21,394 bases of DNA, taken from positions 1 through 21,394 of the forward strand of contig CAYGZM010000060.1 of the NCBI GenBank assembly GCA_964354365.1. Reading direction: 5' to 3'. This document shows, piece after piece, positions 13,474 to 21,394 of this stretch (position 1 is its first letter; each line of letters begins with the position of its first letter). The stretch is from CAYGZM01 sp964354365. GTDB lineage: Bacteria; Planctomycetota; Phycisphaerae; Sedimentisphaerales; Anaerobacaceae. A program made the translations under genes and the position numbers. A model generated the notes under the pieces. The model did not search any database and had not been told where the DNA came from. It was given only the letters and a program-made list of their open reading frames with translations.

Positions 13474-14199
13474 TTATTGCGGAGGCTCCGTAGCGACCAG
13501 CTCGTTGGCGCGATTGAGCGACTCAAATGTTCCTGCATCGGTCCACCACCCTTCGAGGATGTCATAGTGCAGCCGGCCTTTGTCGATATAAGCCTGGTTG
13601 ACGTGGGTGATTTCAAGCTCGCCGCGGGGCGAGGGCTTGAGCGTTCGTATAATGTCGAAGACCCCCGAGTCGTAGAAATAGATGCCCGTTACGGCATAAT
13701 TCGACTTGGGTTTTTTGGGTTTCTCTTCGATGCCGATTACCTTACCCTCAGCCAGTTCGGGAACGCCGAAGCGCTGGGGGTCAGGGACCTGTTGAAGGAG
13801 TATTCTGGCGCCTCGCTTCTGTGCGATGAACTTCTCGGCGTGCGTCCTTAGACTCGCCTGAAAGATATTGTCCCCGAGGATCACCACCATCAGATGGCCG
13901 TCTGCGAAATTCTCAGCCAGCGCCAACGCCTGAGCTATGCCGCCGGCCTGGTCCTGCACCTTGTAGGTGAAGCGACAGCCGAAGGCTTTCCCTGAACCTA
14001 AAAGGCTCACGACGTCGCCCATGTGCTCGACGCCGGTAACGATGAGGACTTCCTCGATGCCGACGGAGGTGAGCTTCTCGATGGGGTAATAGATCATCGG
14101 CTTCTGCCCGACGGGCAGCAGGTGCTTATTTGTAACCTTGGTCAGCGGCAAAAGACGCGACCCTGTGCCGCCGGCAAGGACAATGCCTCGTAAATCCAT
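13474..14199 (-). CDS. rmlA: Glucose-1-phosphate thymidylyltransferase
   Basis: 241-residue NTP_transferase that joins dTTP and glucose 1-phosphate to give dTDP-glucose, feeding rmlB. The signature is GIVLAGGTGSRLLPLTKVTN (5-24), followed by KHLLPVGQKPMIYYPIEKL, VQDQAGGIAQAL, LGDNIF (Asp110), RFGVPEL, GIEEKPKKPKSNYAVTGIYF and DAGTFESL. It is the shorter type, lacking the C-terminal extension of the 290-residue allosteric enzymes, so feedback control may differ. It has a strong AAGGAGA site (14205-14211) and a sigma70-type promoter about 35 bp upstream, and is the first gene of the minus-strand glycan operon. Confidence 0.93.
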   Translation of the reverse strand: MDLRGIVLAGGTGSRLLPLTKVTNKHLLPVGQKPMIYYPIEKLTSVGIEEVLIVTGVEHMGDVVSLLGSGKAFGCRFTYKVQDQAGGIAQALALAENFADGHLMVVILGDNIFQASLRTHAEKFIAQKRGARILLQQVPDPQRFGVPELAEGKVIGIEEKPKKPKSNYAVTGIYFYDSGVFDIIRTLKPSPRGELEITHVNQAYIDKGRLHYDILEGWWTDAGTFESLNRANELVATEPPQ

Positions 14200-14233
14200 A
14201 ATCTTCTCCTTGCGAGTTTATAGCGATATCGGA

Positions 14234-14262
14234 ATCTTATGGGAAGACGGCGGCGATGTCAA
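14234..14262 (-). promoter_or_regulatory. Promoter of the rmlADB glycan operon
   Basis: On the minus strand, TTGACA (14257-14262), a 17-bp spacer, then TAAGAT (14234-14239). The -35 is a perfect consensus and the -10 matches 4 of 6. The predicted start of transcription lies near 14227, leaving a leader of about 28 nt that contains the rmlA ribosome-binding site. This is the only strong promoter I see before the 14-kb gene series, so most of the cluster may be transcribed from here. Confidence 0.7.
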
Positions 14263-14327
14263 CCGAACATCGGGCAGAACGCAGAATGGGACAGCGAGAT
14301 ACTTTGAATAGACATGCTCTTTTGAGC

Positions 14328-15107
14328 CTACGTTATTGCCTTTGTTGCCCCGGTGGTAAAACCGCCGTCAACGAGAATAATCTGCCCTGTAATGTACTCG
14401 GAAGCATCCGACGCCAAAAAAACGACTGCGCCGTCAAGGTCATTCGGCCGGCCCGGCCGCTTCAGAGGGATTCGGTCCGTGATGTAGTCCACCCATTTTT
14501 TGTTCTGGTACAGGACTGCGTTCTGAGCGGTCTTGAACCAGCCCGGCGCGAGCACGTTGACGGTTATCCCGTATTTGCCCCACTCAGCGGCCAGACTTCG
14601 GCTTATCTGGAGCACGCCGCCTCGGCTGGCCGTGTAAGGGGCGATCCCCTCCATACCGAATACGCACGTGCACGAGCCGATGTTTATTATCCTGCCGTAG
14701 CCGCGTTTTATCATCTCTTTGCCCACCGCCTGCGCACAGAAAAAGCTGCCCTTTAGATTCGTGTTCAGGACAGTGTCCCAGTCCTGCCAGGAAAACGCTG
14801 CACTCGGACTTCGGATGTTCAGGCCTGCATTATTGACCAGGATGTCGATCTTGCCGTATTCCTGTATGGCCGCGTCAACCATGTTCTCAATGTCGCTCTG
14901 TGAGAGCACATCCAATTCAACGGGCAGAGCGTTTCTGCCCAAAGCCTCAATCTCCTTCCTGAATTCAGTCAGGCTGTCTATGTTCCGGCTGGTAATCACC
15001 AGGTCGGCGCCTGCTTCTGCAAGCGCCCTGCTGAAATACTGGCCCAGTCCCCTGCTTGTTCCCGTTACAATTGCCACCTTGCCGGTAAGATCAAAAAGGT
15101 TGCCCAT
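14328..15107 (-). CDS. Short-chain dehydrogenase/reductase (gluconate 5-dehydrogenase-like)
   Basis: 259-residue classical SDR. It has the TGTSRGLG cofactor loop (15-22), NNAG (92-95), the active-site Asn region NTNLKGSFF (115-123), Ser145 and Tyr158, then the PGW and GQIILVDGGF ends. The overall pattern resembles gluconate 5-dehydrogenase or 2-keto-3-deoxy-sugar dehydrogenases, which oxidise or reduce sugar acids with NAD(P). The catalytic lysine of YxxxK is replaced: the sequence is Y-T-A-S-R, with Arg162 encoded by CGA. The enzyme may be slow or have another role. It follows the zinc alcohol dehydrogenase by 5 bp, as one operon. The 128-bp gap downstream holds the rml promoter and no clear terminator. 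Confidence 0.85.
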   Translation of the reverse strand: MGNLFDLTGKVAIVTGTSRGLGQYFSRALAEAGADLVITSRNIDSLTEFRKEIEALGRNALPVELDVLSQSDIENMVDAAIQEYGKIDILVNNAGLNIRSPSAAFSWQDWDTVLNTNLKGSFFCAQAVGKEMIKRGYGRIINIGSCTCVFGMEGIAPYTASRGGVLQISRSLAAEWGKYGITVNVLAPGWFKTAQNAVLYQNKKWVDYITDRIPLKRPGRPNDLDGAVVFLASDASEYITGQIILVDGGFTTGATKAIT

Positions 15108-15112
15108 CTCTA

Positions 15113-16144
15113 TTATGGCTCCAAAACGATTTTCAGCAAATTCTCTTCCGCCTTCAACAGCCTATCGAACGCTCGCGCCCCGTCGCTCAGCGGCAAAACG
15201 TCGCTAATCAACGGCTCAACATCGATTTTGCCTGAAGCCACGAGGTCTATGCAACCGCGGAATTCGCCGCTGCTGGCGTAAGAGCCGGTGAAAGTAAGCT
15301 CCCTTGCGACCAATTCCTGCGGATTGAACTCGGCACGCGGCTCCAGGTTGCCCACGGCGACTACGTGTCCGCCTGTCTTTGTTACAGAGACAGCATCCTG
15401 AAAAGTACGCGCATAGCCTACTGCTTCAAAGGTGACATTTGCCCCTTTATTGTCCGTTTCCCTGAGAATTGCTTCTCTTAGATCCGTCTCGGCGGGATTC
15501 ACGACTGTGTCCGCTCCGAGCTTTCTTGCAGCCTCAAGGCGAAACCCGTTGATATCGCACGCGATCACCCTGGCCGGACCTCTTAGCTTGGCGGCCTGCA
15601 GAATAAAAAGGCCTATCGTCCCGGCCCCAATGACGACAACGGTGTCGCCGGGCGTTATCGGTGCCCTGCTCGCGGCGTGAACGCCTATGGAAACCGGCTC
15701 TAACAGGGCCGCCTGGACATACGACATATTGTTCGGGATTTTCGAAACGATCCAAGACGGAACCGCGACGTATTCGGCAAAGGCTCCGTGCCTCTTGAAT
15801 TCGGGCGTGGAGACGCCCAGCACCTGTCGCTTTTCACACCTGTTGAATCGTCCTTCCCGGCACGGTGGGCACTGATTGCAATACACCGTCGAATCAAAGC
15901 AGACCCTATCGCCGCGCTTAAAAACCTTCACGTTCCTGCCGATTTGCTGTACGACCCCGGCGGCTTCGTGGCCCATAATCAAGGGCGGCAGCCTCCTGCC
16001 GGTCCGGCCCGTCGAGCCGTGAACGTCCGAGCCGCAGATCCCACACGCCTTGACGCGAATTAGCACGTCGTCGTCGCCGACAGCGGGGTCGGGGAAATCT
16101 GAATACTCAAAACTGTAAGGTGCAGTGTAGATTAAAGCCTTCAA
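15113..16144 (-). CDS. Zinc-dependent alcohol/polyol dehydrogenase (MDR family)
   Basis: 343-residue medium-chain dehydrogenase like sorbitol/L-iditol or threonine dehydrogenases. With the TTG start, the catalytic zinc ligands are Cys37 (in CGICGSDVHG) and His59-Glu60 (GHEAAG). The four structural-zinc cysteines are at 89, 92, 95 and 103, and the NAD loop is VVVIGAGTIGLF. It should oxidise a sugar alcohol or sugar hydroxyl to a ketone. An ATG eight codons upstream (16168) has no ribosome-binding site and would lie only about 14 nt from the predicted transcription start. The TTG at 16142-16144 follows AGAGAGG at good spacing and gives the family's usual (M)KALIYTAP beginning, so it is preferred. 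First gene of a two-gene operon. Confidence 0.88.
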   Translation of the reverse strand: MKALIYTAPYSFEYSDFPDPAVGDDDVLIRVKACGICGSDVHGSTGRTGRRLPPLIMGHEAAGVVQQIGRNVKVFKRGDRVCFDSTVYCNQCPPCREGRFNRCEKRQVLGVSTPEFKRHGAFAEYVAVPSWIVSKIPNNMSYVQAALLEPVSIGVHAASRAPITPGDTVVVIGAGTIGLFILQAAKLRGPARVIACDINGFRLEAARKLGADTVVNPAETDLREAILRETDNKGANVTFEAVGYARTFQDAVSVTKTGGHVVAVGNLEPRAEFNPQELVARELTFTGSYASSGEFRGCIDLVASGKIDVEPLISDVLPLSDGARAFDRLLKAEENLLKIVLEP

Positions 16145-16188
16145 TTCGGCCTCTCTGTCAAACAGCATAGGGTATAAAATTTGCCCTG

Positions 16189-16217
16189 ATTATATAACGT
16201 CATCCGCGCCTTGTCCA
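16189..16217 (-). promoter_or_regulatory. Promoter of the dehydrogenase operon
   Basis: On the minus strand, TGGACA (16212-16217), a 17-bp spacer, then a perfect TATAAT (16189-16194). Transcription would start near 16182, giving a leader of about 38 nt to the TTG start. It lies in the 271-bp region between two divergent operons (16145-16415), so a shared regulator could act on both. I see no obvious operator palindrome. Confidence 0.65.
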
Positions 16218-16281
16218 CCGACTTAGCGGGGCGACATCCCGAATAGTCCCTTTCCAACGGCTGGGAATTGCGGAAAACTGA

Positions 16282-16311
16282 TTGTAATCCGACGCAGATT
16301 TCGGGTATTAT
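16282..16311 (+). promoter_or_regulatory. Possible promoter of the GH38 operon
   Basis: On the plus strand, TTGTAA (16282-16287), an 18-bp spacer, then TATTAT (16306-16311). Each element has one or two mismatches to the sigma70 consensus. It would leave a leader of about 100 nt before the GH38 ATG. This is a weak but correctly placed and oriented candidate in the divergent intergenic region. Confidence 0.35.
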
Positions 16312-16415
16312 CACAGTCATATCGCTCGAGCCGGGCCGCCTGGCAGAGGTGATCCTGAGATACCTGATGAACGAGCGTAATCCGGCATTTGCAACCGATT
16401 AAAAGGAGCAGAATA

Positions 16416-19400
16416 ATGAGACAGCCAAGATTGAACAAGCCTTTTTTGGTTTCACTGGTGCTCGGCATATCTCTGTCTTCGGCGGTTTTCGGCGAAGACA
16501 AATTGCTCTGGCAGATCGGCAAGGCCGACAACAACACCTCTGAGTTCGCGCTTGGCCCGGAGAGGAGCAACCAGTACTCCGTAACGTTTCCGAATGATGC
16601 GTTGTTTGTCGCGGGCCAATCCGACCCGAAACAGGACTGGCCCTACATCCAGCCGGGGCCTGCCGACGGCTGGGCCGGCAGCAAGAGTCATACCTTCAGG
16701 ATTCTCTTCGGCCTCAGCAAGGCTCCGAGCGAGGGCGAATGCGAGCTCGTCCTGGATTTTGTCGATACCCACAGTACAGTGCCGCCGAAGCTAACAATAA
16801 GGATCAACGACGCGTCCTTCGAGCGCCAACTGCCCAAGGGCGCCGGCGATGATTCGGCATTTGGCCAGCCCGAAAAGGGCCGCGAGCACGTCGAGACTGT
16901 TGAGTTCCCCGCCACTGCCCTCAAGGTCGGCACCAACGAGATCGGCATCACCTCTGCTACGGGCAGTTGGATTCTGTACGACTATGTGGCCCTGAAGACC
17001 CCTGCCGGCGTAGAAACCGGGCCGCTCGACATCGTGAACAAGCTTCTCGGCGTCGATACCCAGCCGTTTCTCGTCAATCGCGACGGCAAGTTCTATCAGC
17101 CTGTGCTTGCATCAGTCCTGCATATCGGGGGGCCGATCGAGGCTTCGGTGGCAGTCGATGGGGCCGAGCCAGCCAGGCACTCGCTCAAATCCGGCTTCAA
17201 TGTGATCGAAGGACTCGCCCCGGCAGTGGACAAGCCGGCTTCCGTGGATGTTGACGTCAATGTGGCTGGTGAGTCAATCGGCAGGCAGAGCGTCACTATC
17301 AATCCGGTCCGCAAGTGGGAGGTGTACCTGCTGCACCACTCGCACGTGGATATCGGTTATACGCACGTGCAGACCGAGGTCATCCAGAAGCACTTCGACT
17401 ATTTCGAGCAGGTGATAGACCTTGCCCGAAAGAGTGCGGACTACCCCGCCGGCTCGCAGTTCAAATGGAACGTCGAGGTCCTCTGGGCGGTCGATAGCTA
17501 CCTCAAGCAGGCCCCTGAAGAAAAACGACAGGAATTCATCGAGGCGGTCAAGAAGGGGTGGATTGCCCTGGATGCCCTGTATGGGAATGAGCTAACGGCC
17601 CTGTGTCGGCCGGAAGAGTTGGTGCGATTGGTTGGCTGTGCGCAGAAGCTCGGCAAGTTGTGTGGCGTGAAGATTGATTCGGCTATGATTACGGACGTCC
17701 CCGGCTATACGTGGGGTATCGTGCCCGTGCTCGCCCAGAGCGGCGTCAAATACTTCGCGGTCGGGCCCAACCGCGGCCATCGCATCGGCTATACGCTATC
17801 GGCGTGGGGCGACAAACCTTTCTACTGGCAGTCGCCTTCCGGTAAGGAAAGCATCCTTTGCTGGCTGGCAGGCGAGGGATATTCGCTCTTCCACAGCGGG
17901 CGGCTCGACGGGGGAAGGCTTTTCGAATACCTCAAACGCCTGGAAGAGAGCAACTACCCTTACGATATAGTCAATATTCGTTACTCAATCGGCGGTGACA
18001 ACGGGCCGCCCGACCCCGGCTTGAGCGATTTCGTAAAGAATTGGAACGAAAAGTACGCCTACCCAAAGCTGATTGTGTCAACTGCGAGCGAGATGTGCCG
18101 GGACTTTGAGCAGCGATACGGCGACAAGATACCTAAGGTCCGCGGCGATTTTACGCCCTATTGGGAAGATGGGGCTGGCTCGTCCGCACTTGAAACTGCG
18201 CTGAACCGCGCCGCCGCCGAACGTCTTGTCCAGGCAGAGGCCCTGTGGGCAATGCTCGGTACACCTGGTTATCCGGCTGATAGGTTCTACGAGGCCTGGC
18301 GCAACGTCATCCTCTACGACGAGCATACCTGGGGCGCGCATTGCAGCATAAGTCAGCCGGACAGTGATTTCACGAAGGCGCAGTGGCAGATCAAGCAGGC
18401 CTTCGCCCTCGACGGCGATTCTCAGTCTCAAAAGCTGCTGAGTGATGCGCTGGCTAAGCATCGAAGCTCGGCAGAGAAAGTCGAAGCCATCGATGTCATC
18501 AACACATGCTCGTGGTCTCGCACGGATCTCGTTGTACTGCCGGAGTCACTGGACCTTGTCGGTGACATGGTCAAGGACAGAGGCGGCAAATGGGTGAACT
18601 CGCAACGACTTTCCACAGGCGAATTGGCATTTGTTGCGAAGGACATTCCCCCGATGGGAAGCAGAAGATTCAGCTTCGATGTCTCCCCTGCCGGCACTCC
18701 ACTCGTGCCGGACGCCGCGCATATCAAAGACTGGGAATTATCGAACCGGTTCCTCACAGTAACCGTCGATACACAGACCGGCGCGATCACCAGCCTTAAA
18801 TGCGTGGGTATGGCGTCGGAATTCGTAAACGTCAACGCAGGTTTGGGATTAAACGACTATTTCTATGTTGCCGGCAGGAGTCCAGCAGATCCGCAGCGTA
18901 ATGGGCCGGTGATTGTAATGGCCAAGGAGCCTGGGCCGGTGGTTGCGTCGCTGCTGATAAACTCCGATGCGCCGGGCTGCCGTAAGCTGTCGCGCGAGGT
19001 GCGGCTTGTAGCCGGCATGGATCGGGTGGATATAATCGACACTATCGACAAGGAGAAGATATACGAGCAGGAGGCGGTCCACTTGGCCTTTGCGTTCAAC
19101 GTGCCGGATGGCGTGGTGCGGATGGATATTCCCTGGGGCGTGGTTCGGCCTGAGATTGATCAACTGCCCGGGGCGTGCAAGAATTATTTCACCGTTCAGC
19201 GGTGGGTTGATGTGTCGAACGATAAGTTTGGCGTAACGCTGGCAACTGTTGACGCCCCGCTTATCGAGGTCGGCGCGATTACAAACGACCCACGGGGAGG
19301 GGTCGGGTGGATAGAGAAACTCGATCCTTCAACGACGTTGTACTCTTATGTAATGAACAACTACTGGGAGACCAACTATAAGGCAGGCCAAGAGGGTCCG

Positions 19401-19778
19401 ACCGTATTTCGTTATTCGCTCTATCCTCACTGGGGGTTCAATGCCGCCAGGACCTCGAAGTTCGGCATCGAGCGGAGCCAGCCGTTGATAGTCGTTCCGG
19501 TTGACAAGACGAGTCCGGTTCATCGGGCGGCTTTCGGCGTTGAGCCTGTGGATGTAATCGTAACTGCGTTTAAGCCGAGCGAGGACGGCAAGGCCCGCAT
19601 TATTCGCTTGTACAATGCGGGCACGCAGACTCAGAGTGCAAAAATGACCTGGGCTGAGCTTGCGCCCGATGCCGTATGGCTGAGCAATTTGGCTGAAGAA
19701 CAAGTCTCGAAGTTAAGCGGGCCGATAGAGATGGCGCCTTATGAGTTCGTTACGCTGCGACTTTCACTTGGCAAATAG
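16416..19778 (+). CDS. Secreted GH38 alpha-mannosidase-like glycoside hydrolase
   Basis: 1120-residue exported enzyme. Residues 1-26 are a signal peptide (RQPRLNKPFLVSLVLGISLS, then SAVFG before ED). Residues about 30-195 look like the carbohydrate-binding domain III of PL4 rhamnogalacturonan lyases (WQIGKADNNTSEF...SWILYDYV). The GH38 catalytic domain starts near 300: HHSHVDIGYTH (His310 and Asp312 as zinc ligands), KWNVEVLWAVDSY, and TDVPGYTWG with Asp427 the likely nucleophile. The C-terminal third is the beta-rich GH38 region (SNRFLTVTVDTQTGAITSLK). The family hydrolyses alpha-mannosidic bonds with retention; this distant branch may act on another sugar. An upstream TTG (16389) is disfavoured, because the ATG has AAGGAG at proper spacing. 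First gene of an operon with a UroD-like protein and a symporter. Confidence 0.85.
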   Translation: MRQPRLNKPFLVSLVLGISLSSAVFGEDKLLWQIGKADNNTSEFALGPERSNQYSVTFPNDALFVAGQSDPKQDWPYIQPGPADGWAGSKSHTFRILFGLSKAPSEGECELVLDFVDTHSTVPPKLTIRINDASFERQLPKGAGDDSAFGQPEKGREHVETVEFPATALKVGTNEIGITSATGSWILYDYVALKTPAGVETGPLDIVNKLLGVDTQPFLVNRDGKFYQPVLASVLHIGGPIEASVAVDGAEPARHSLKSGFNVIEGLAPAVDKPASVDVDVNVAGESIGRQSVTINPVRKWEVYLLHHSHVDIGYTHVQTEVIQKHFDYFEQVIDLARKSADYPAGSQFKWNVEVLWAVDSYLKQAPEEKRQEFIEAVKKGWIALDALYGNELTALCRPEELVRLVGCAQKLGKLCGVKIDSAMITDVPGYTWGIVPVLAQSGVKYFAVGPNRGHRIGYTLSAWGDKPFYWQSPSGKESILCWLAGEGYSLFHSGRLDGGRLFEYLKRLEESNYPYDIVNIRYSIGGDNGPPDPGLSDFVKNWNEKYAYPKLIVSTASEMCRDFEQRYGDKIPKVRGDFTPYWEDGAGSSALETALNRAAAERLVQAEALWAMLGTPGYPADRFYEAWRNVILYDEHTWGAHCSISQPDSDFTKAQWQIKQAFALDGDSQSQKLLSDALAKHRSSAEKVEAIDVINTCSWSRTDLVVLPESLDLVGDMVKDRGGKWVNSQRLSTGELAFVAKDIPPMGSRRFSFDVSPAGTPLVPDAAHIKDWELSNRFLTVTVDTQTGAITSLKCVGMASEFVNVNAGLGLNDYFYVAGRSPADPQRNGPVIVMAKEPGPVVASLLINSDAPGCRKLSREVRLVAGMDRVDIIDTIDKEKIYEQEAVHLAFAFNVPDGVVRMDIPWGVVRPEIDQLPGACKNYFTVQRWVDVSNDKFGVTLATVDAPLIEVGAITNDPRGGVGWIEKLDPSTTLYSYVMNNYWETNYKAGQEGPTVFRYSLYPHWGFNAARTSKFGIERSQPLIVVPVDKTSPVHRAAFGVEPVDVIVTAFKPSEDGKARIIRLYNAGTQTQSAKMTWAELAPDAVWLSNLAEEQVSKLSGPIEMAPYEFVTLRLSLGK

Positions 19779-19787
19779 GAGCGTTAG

Positions 19788-21005
19788 ATGACATCGAGAG
19801 AACGTGTCTTGGCGGCATTGGAGCATCGCCGGCCCGACCGTGTCCCGATTGATTTCTCCGGGCATCGGTCTTCCGGCATCGCAGCAATCGCGTATGCAAA
19901 GCTGCGGAAATATCTGCGCCTACCGGCAAAGCCGATTCGCGTTTACGACGTCATACAGCAACTGGCAGTCGTCGATGACGACGTGCTTGACCGGTTCGGC
20001 GCGGACACGATTGAGCTGGGCCGAGGCTTCGCCCTGAATGACGAATCGTGGTCGCCGTGGACTCTCCCCGGTGGTACAGCCTGTTTCGTGCCCGCCTGGA
20101 CTAAAATTGAAAGAGACGGAGCACGGTGGGTCATTCGTTCGAGAACCGGCAGAGTTCTGGCCCAGATGCCCGACGGCACGTTGTATTTCGAGCAGACTCA
20201 TTATCCTTTTCTCGATGGAGACGACAATCCGGAAGCGATTCGCGGTGCGCTCGAAGAATGTGTGTGGACGGCGGTCGCAGCCCCGCCCGGACCGGTTGAT
20301 AACAAGACACTTTGCGAGGGGGCAAAATCACTTCGCAGGAGAACCAACCGCGCGATAATAGGGCTGTTTGGGGGCAACCTCTTTGAAATCGGCAGCTTTT
20401 TGTATCGTAACGACCAGTTTATGATGATTTTGGCTGCCGAGCCTAAGCGGGCCCACCGCTTCCTTGACAAGCTGGTCGAGATTCATTTGGCCAACCTGGA
20501 TCGGTTCCTCGGAGCTGTCGGCGAGCATATTGATATTATTTTGTTTGGCGACGACCTCGGTATGCAGACCGGCCCTATAATGTCGCCTGCGATGTACCGC
20601 GAGTTCTTCAAGCCGCGACACAAGCTGCTCTGGAATCGGGCGAAAGAGCTGGCTGATGTAAAGGTGATGCTCCACTGCTGCGGCGGGGTCCGCGAGCTGA
20701 TGGGCGATTTGATTGAGGCCGGCTTAGACGCAATCAATCCTGTTCAGATAAGCTGCTCCGGGATGAGCGCCGGCGGATTAAAGGCCGAATTCGGCGCCGA
20801 CCTGACCTTCTGGGGCGGCGGCTGCGATACAAGGGACCTGCTGCCGAACGCAACGCCCCGGCAGATTGCCGAGCACGTCCGAGAGCAGGTGAAAATCCTC
20901 AGTCCCGGCGGTGGATTCGTTTTCCAGCAGGTGCACAACATTCTGGCAAATGTTCCGCCGGAGAATATCAGCGCAATGTTTGATGTAGTGAACGATGCCT
21001 GTTAG
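19788..21005 (+). CDS. Uroporphyrinogen decarboxylase-like protein (MtaA/methyltransferase branch)
   Basis: 405-residue TIM-barrel protein of the UroD superfamily. The opening MTSRERVLAALEHRRPDRVP, the loop FGGNLFEIGSFLYR, the segment FGDDLGMQTGPIMSPAMYRE and the end GGGFVFQQVHNILANVPPEN mark the branch that includes methylcobalamin:coenzyme M methyltransferases (MtaA, MtbA) rather than haem biosynthesis. The zinc pattern H-x-C is present at His296/Cys298, with a third ligand candidate Cys346 in WGGGCDTRD. Such proteins are numerous in PVC bacteria, often in sugar gene sets, with no settled role. Methyl transfer, for example removal of methyl groups from methylated sugars, is a reasonable inference. 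It starts 9 bp after the GH38 stop with an AGGAG site. Confidence 0.82.
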   Translation: MTSRERVLAALEHRRPDRVPIDFSGHRSSGIAAIAYAKLRKYLRLPAKPIRVYDVIQQLAVVDDDVLDRFGADTIELGRGFALNDESWSPWTLPGGTACFVPAWTKIERDGARWVIRSRTGRVLAQMPDGTLYFEQTHYPFLDGDDNPEAIRGALEECVWTAVAAPPGPVDNKTLCEGAKSLRRRTNRAIIGLFGGNLFEIGSFLYRNDQFMMILAAEPKRAHRFLDKLVEIHLANLDRFLGAVGEHIDIILFGDDLGMQTGPIMSPAMYREFFKPRHKLLWNRAKELADVKVMLHCCGGVRELMGDLIEAGLDAINPVQISCSGMSAGGLKAEFGADLTFWGGGCDTRDLLPNATPRQIAEHVREQVKILSPGGGFVFQQVHNILANVPPENISAMFDVVNDAC

Positions 21006-21020
21006 GGCGCAGGGAGATAT

Positions 21021-21394
21021 ATGAGCTTGATAGATTTCTGTATAATCGTTCTGTACTTCTTCATTGTGATTGGCTTGGGCTTCTGGTATCAGAAGCGAGC
21101 GTCAAAAGACCTGGGCGCTTACTTTCTTGGCGGCAAGAGCATGCACTGGCTCGCTCTTGCGATGTCCGGGGCGGTGTCGAATTTCGATATTACCGGGACG
21201 ATGTGGATCATCTCGATTCTGTACGTCCTCGGGATGAAGTCGATGTGGCATCACTGGATGTGGGGCTTTCTGATGGGGGCCTTCTTTCTCGGCTATATGG
21301 GCAAGTGGGTCCGCCGCTCCAACGTGATGACCGCAGCAGAATGGATGCGGACCCGCTTCGGCAGCGGCCCGGCCGGCAATCTGGCGCGAACCAC
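21021..21394 (+). CDS. Sodium:solute symporter (SSS family), N-terminal part
   Basis: The ATG at 21021-21023, 15 bp after the UroD-like stop and behind a GGGAG site, opens a frame that runs off the window (at least 124 residues). It begins with a transmembrane helix (LIDFCIIVLYFFIVIGLGFW), then YQKRASKDLGAYFLGGKSMH, WLALAMSGAVSNFDITGTMW and further helices. YFLGG..M.W...A.S...SN......W is the SSS signature, with the Na+ site in the first helices. SSS proteins import sugars, myo-inositol or carboxylates with sodium. Being third in the operon, it probably imports the sugar released by the GH38 enzyme (inference). Confidence 0.9.
   Translation, partial: MSLIDFCIIVLYFFIVIGLGFWYQKRASKDLGAYFLGGKSMHWLALAMSGAVSNFDITGTMWIISILYVLGMKSMWHHWMWGFLMGAFFLGYMGKWVRRSNVMTAAEWMRTRFGSGPAGNLART

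Noticed and set aside
14290..14345. Terminator between the SDR gene and the rml promoter
   Set aside because: Only a 4-bp stem (GCTC-AAAA-GAGC) without a T-run is present, which is too weak to call.
1..21394. CRISPR array, tRNA or rRNA genes
   Set aside because: No regularly spaced repeats or recognisable RNA gene sequence was seen on either strand.

Overview
The window looks like a PVC-group bacterium, most likely a Phycisphaerae-type planctomycete. That placement is inferred from gene content: a secreted GH38 enzyme beside an MtaA-like UroD-family protein and an SSS symporter, next to a large surface-glycan locus. No rRNA or housekeeping marker is present to prove it. Most genes are GC-rich, but about 3.2-7.9 kb is clearly AT-rich.

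Layout. 1-407 (+): 3' end of a family-2 glycosyltransferase (GT2). 397-14199 (all minus): a nearly unbroken glycan-biosynthesis cluster, read from 14.2 kb down. It starts at a good sigma70-type promoter (14234-14262) with rmlA-rmlD-rmlB (dTDP-deoxysugar; no rmlC). Next come a broken GT2 stub, a NodU/CmcH-type carbamoyltransferase, an SxtJ-family membrane protein, a class I methyltransferase, a 52-residue DUF5989-type membrane protein with a GTG start, and a second broken glycosyltransferase stub. The AT-rich block follows: two tandem FkbM methyltransferases, a GT-D-fold glycosyltransferase, a LegB-like 4,6-dehydratase and a sugar nucleotidyltransferase. A short transposase remnant bounded by a 12-bp direct repeat ends the block. 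The cluster closes with a CgeB-like glycosyltransferase, another methyltransferase and a GT4-type glycosyltransferase that converges on the GT2 gene.

14328-16144 (minus): a two-gene operon (zinc alcohol dehydrogenase, then SDR oxidoreductase) with its own promoter. 16416-21394 (+), divergent from it: a secreted GH38 alpha-mannosidase-like enzyme, a UroD/MtaA-like protein and the start of a sodium:solute symporter, apparently a sugar scavenging operon.

Taken together, the left two thirds should build a surface glycan containing deoxysugars that is methylated (four methyltransferases) and carbamoylated. The right third should release, import and oxidise a sugar. No flippase, polymerase or export gene is visible, so the biosynthetic locus continues outside the window or relies on other loci. 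Parts most worth a second look are the carbamoyltransferase/SxtJ/DUF5989 cassette, the truncated glycosyltransferase stubs on either side of it, and the GH38-UroD-symporter operon.
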